Assembly: GCF_014851805.1 (NCBI RefSeq) | Contig: NZ_JACVAK010000001.1 | Span: 434,001 to 498,000, forward strand | DNA: 64,000 nucleotides | DNA from: Pseudoxanthomonas sp. PXM02 | GTDB taxonomy: Bacteria; Pseudomonadota; Gammaproteobacteria; Xanthomonadales; Xanthomonadaceae | Direction of reading: 5' to 3' | Part shown: in pieces, positions 62,661 to 64,000 of the stretch | How positions within the stretch are numbered: the stretch's first letter is position 1 | How the letters are laid out: every line of letters begins with the position of its first letter | The notes under the pieces: model-generated | Told to the model about the DNA's origin: nothing | Databases searched by the model: none | Seen by the model: only the letters and a program-made list of their open reading frames with translations | Position numbers and translations under genes: made by a program

Positions 62661-63521
62661 ATGGCCACCCCTGCCCTGCATGCCTGGTTCGACGAGGCGA
62701 CCAACACCATCACCTACGTGATCTGGGATGCCTCTACCCGGAAAGCAGCGATCATCGATCCGGTGCTGGACTACGACCACCGTTCCGGCCGCGCATCGCA
62801 TCGCGCCGCCGACACCTTGCTGGGCTTCGTCGCCGATCACGACCTGACGGTGGACTGGATCCTGGAAACGCATGCGCACGCCGACCATCTGAGCGCCGCG
62901 CCGTACCTGAAAGACAGGACCGGCGCACCCATCGGCATCGGCGAACACATCACCGACGTGCAGCGCACGTTCGCGCCGGTATTCGGCCTGGACGACGTCT
63001 CCGGCGACGGCCGCGAGTTCGACCGCCTGTTCCGCGATGGCGACGTGTTCCCGCTGGGGGACCTGCAGGTCGAGGTGCTGCACACGCCCGGGCATACGCC
63101 GGCCTGCGTGTCCTACCGCATCGGCGACGCGGCGTTCGTCGGCGACACGCTCTTCATGCCGGACTACGGCACCGCACGCGCCGATTTCCCCGGTGGCGAC
63201 GCGCGCACACTGTACCGCTCGATCCAGAAACTGCTGGCGTTGCCCGCCGATACGCGCCTCTACCTCTGCCACGACTACAAGGCGCCCGGCCGCGATCACT
63301 ACGCGTGGGAAACCACAGTCGCCGACGAGAAGACCGGCAACGTGCACGTGGGCGGTGGCGTGGACGAGGACAGCTTCGTGGCGATGAGGGAAGCGCGCGA
63401 CGCGACACTGTCGGCACCCGCGCTGCTGCTGCCGTCGCTGCAGGTCAACATCCGCGCCGGTCGCCTGCCGGAACCGGAAGACAACGGGCGTCGCTACCTG
63501 AAGATTCCGCTGAAGCTCTGA
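62661..63521 (+). CDS. ETHE1-like persulfide dioxygenase (MBL fold)
   Basis: 286 residues from the ATG at 62661 (MATPALHAWFDEATNTITYVIWD). Metallo-beta-lactamase motif THAHADHL at 70-77 (His71, His73, Asp75, His76), LHTPGHTPACVSY, FVGDTLFMPDYGTARADFPGGDARTLYRSIQKLL and LCHDYKAPGRDHYAWETTV. This is the ETHE1/Blh family of iron-dependent sulfur dioxygenases that oxidise glutathione persulfide in H2S detoxification. In Xylella and relatives, Blh is controlled by BigR; no bigR is seen here. Confidence 0.93.
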   Translation: MATPALHAWFDEATNTITYVIWDASTRKAAIIDPVLDYDHRSGRASHRAADTLLGFVADHDLTVDWILETHAHADHLSAAPYLKDRTGAPIGIGEHITDVQRTFAPVFGLDDVSGDGREFDRLFRDGDVFPLGDLQVEVLHTPGHTPACVSYRIGDAAFVGDTLFMPDYGTARADFPGGDARTLYRSIQKLLALPADTRLYLCHDYKAPGRDHYAWETTVADEKTGNVHVGGGVDEDSFVAMREARDATLSAPALLLPSLQVNIRAGRLPEPEDNGRRYLKIPLKL

Positions 63522-63528
63522 GGGCCGG

Positions 63529-64000
63529 TCAGCCGCCCGTCGCGGGCATGACGGGGTGGGCCGCAACACCAGTGCCGCAGTCCGCTTCGAGCAGGCGCGA
63601 CTGCTTGAGCCAGCCTGGATCGGGGTAGTAGGCGAACAGGAACGATCCCCCGCGGATGCTGTCGATCAACGGCTGCGCCACCGCCGAGCGCACCGCCGGG
63701 CACCCGAGGCTGCGGCCAAGGCGTCCCTGCGCGCGCACCAGCGCATCGCTGACGTAGGGCGCACCATGGATGACGATGGCGCGTTCGCGCGCCCTGTCGT
63801 TGAAGCCCGGTTCCAATCCCTGCAGGCGCAGCGAATAGCCGTTGGCACCCCGGTAGGACTCCTGGGTGACGAAGGCGCCCAGGCTGGACATGTAGCTGCC
63901 GGTCGCATTGGAGAACCGCGTGGCCAGGTTCTCGCCGGTGTTGCGTCCGTGCGCGACCCGCTCCTCGAACAACAGGCGCGCCTTCTCCAGATCGAATACC
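63529..64000 (-). CDS. Murein L,D-transpeptidase (YkuD-type), 5' end beyond window
   Basis: About 157 C-terminal residues are visible; the gene runs off the right edge. The frame reads VFDLEKARLLFEERVAHGRNTGENLATRF, then SSLGAFVTQESYRGANGYSLRLQGLEPGFNDRARERAIVIHGAPYVSD and the active-site Cys in RLGRSLGCPAVRSAVAQPLI. This matches the L,D-transpeptidase catalytic-domain family, which cross-links peptidoglycan or attaches lipoprotein. Convergent with the persulfide dioxygenase gene by seven bases. Confidence 0.88.
   Translation of the reverse strand, partial: VFDLEKARLLFEERVAHGRNTGENLATRFSNATGSYMSSLGAFVTQESYRGANGYSLRLQGLEPGFNDRARERAIVIHGAPYVSDALVRAQGRLGRSLGCPAVRSAVAQPLIDSIRGGSFLFAYYPDPGWLKQSRLLEADCGTGVAAHPVMPATGG

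Overview
The window is a high-GC gammaproteobacterial chromosome segment from the Xanthomonadaceae (Xanthomonas, Pseudoxanthomonas or a close relative). The main evidence is the xanthomonad arginine pathway: an N-acetylornithine carbamoyltransferase with the diagnostic Glu and Lys residues, an N-acetylglutamate kinase fused to the synthase, and an M20 acetylornithine deacetylase, all in one cluster that continues into proB-proA. A 691-residue FimX and an XgtA-type alpha-glucosidase fit the same family. No insertion sequence, prophage or CRISPR array was seen. The genes look like stable core genome, with several families of short intergenic repeats.

Layout. 1-2.7 kb: hisS and a translationally coupled histidine ammonia-lyase, cut by the window edge. 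2.8-3.8 kb: tRNA-Pro(CGG) and a lower-GC orphan gene with a HEPN-like motif. 3.9-14.4 kb (all minus strand): argF'-argG-argE'-argB(A)-GNAT-argC-argH-yciI-proB-proA. It is preceded at 14.45-14.60 kb by what looks like a previously unrecognised arginine attenuator: a 30-codon leader peptide with clustered Arg codons, a terminator hairpin, and a competing pairing segment placed directly at the leader stop codon. 15-20.2 kb: cysS, sufE, an MFS exporter, a guanine-deaminase-like enzyme and an unusual DksA-family protein with a long lysine/alanine/proline-rich N-terminus. 20.3-28.8 kb: yidD-pyrC-M23 peptidase, a papain-like peptidase paired with a diguanylate cyclase, folE2, a phytoene-synthase-like protein, a HAD phosphatase and ubiG. 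28.9-36.4 kb: a TRZ/ATZ deaminase, efp facing epmB, fimX, htpX and gluQ. 36.4-38.9 kb: two acetoacetyl-CoA reductases flanking the PHA regulator phaR.

38.9-42.2 kb is the most accessory-looking stretch. It has an orphan phage-tube-like (T4 gp19 family) gene, a roughly 420-bp array of twenty contiguous 21-22-bp units with a palindromic core (39522-39943), several small genes of unknown function, and two MITE-like repeats flanking a small lipoprotein gene. 42.2-46.9 kb holds an exported SRPBCC protein, an M48 peptidase, a formylglycine-enzyme-like lipoprotein, ribonuclease D and tRNA-Ala(CGC).

47-61.9 kb is a nutrient-uptake region. The maltodextrin genes (TonB receptor, GH13 alpha-glucosidase, SLC45-type transporter, exported GH13 amylase, LacI regulator) share an identical 17-bp operator-like sequence upstream of both transcription directions. 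An iron-uptake module (TonB siderophore receptor with a near-perfect Fur box, MFS, DUF3325-like and DUF3649-like membrane proteins, PepSY reductase-like protein) lies between the amylase and the LacI gene. The window ends with OsmC, an ETHE1-like persulfide dioxygenase and a partial L,D-transpeptidase gene.

In the core metabolic part, glutamate is acetylated and phosphorylated by the fused ArgA/B, reduced by ArgC, carbamoylated by ArgF' at the acetylornithine stage, deacetylated by ArgE' and finished by ArgG and ArgH. ProB and ProA, also fed by glutamate, sit at the distal end of the same transcript. All similarity statements come from reading motifs; no database search was run.
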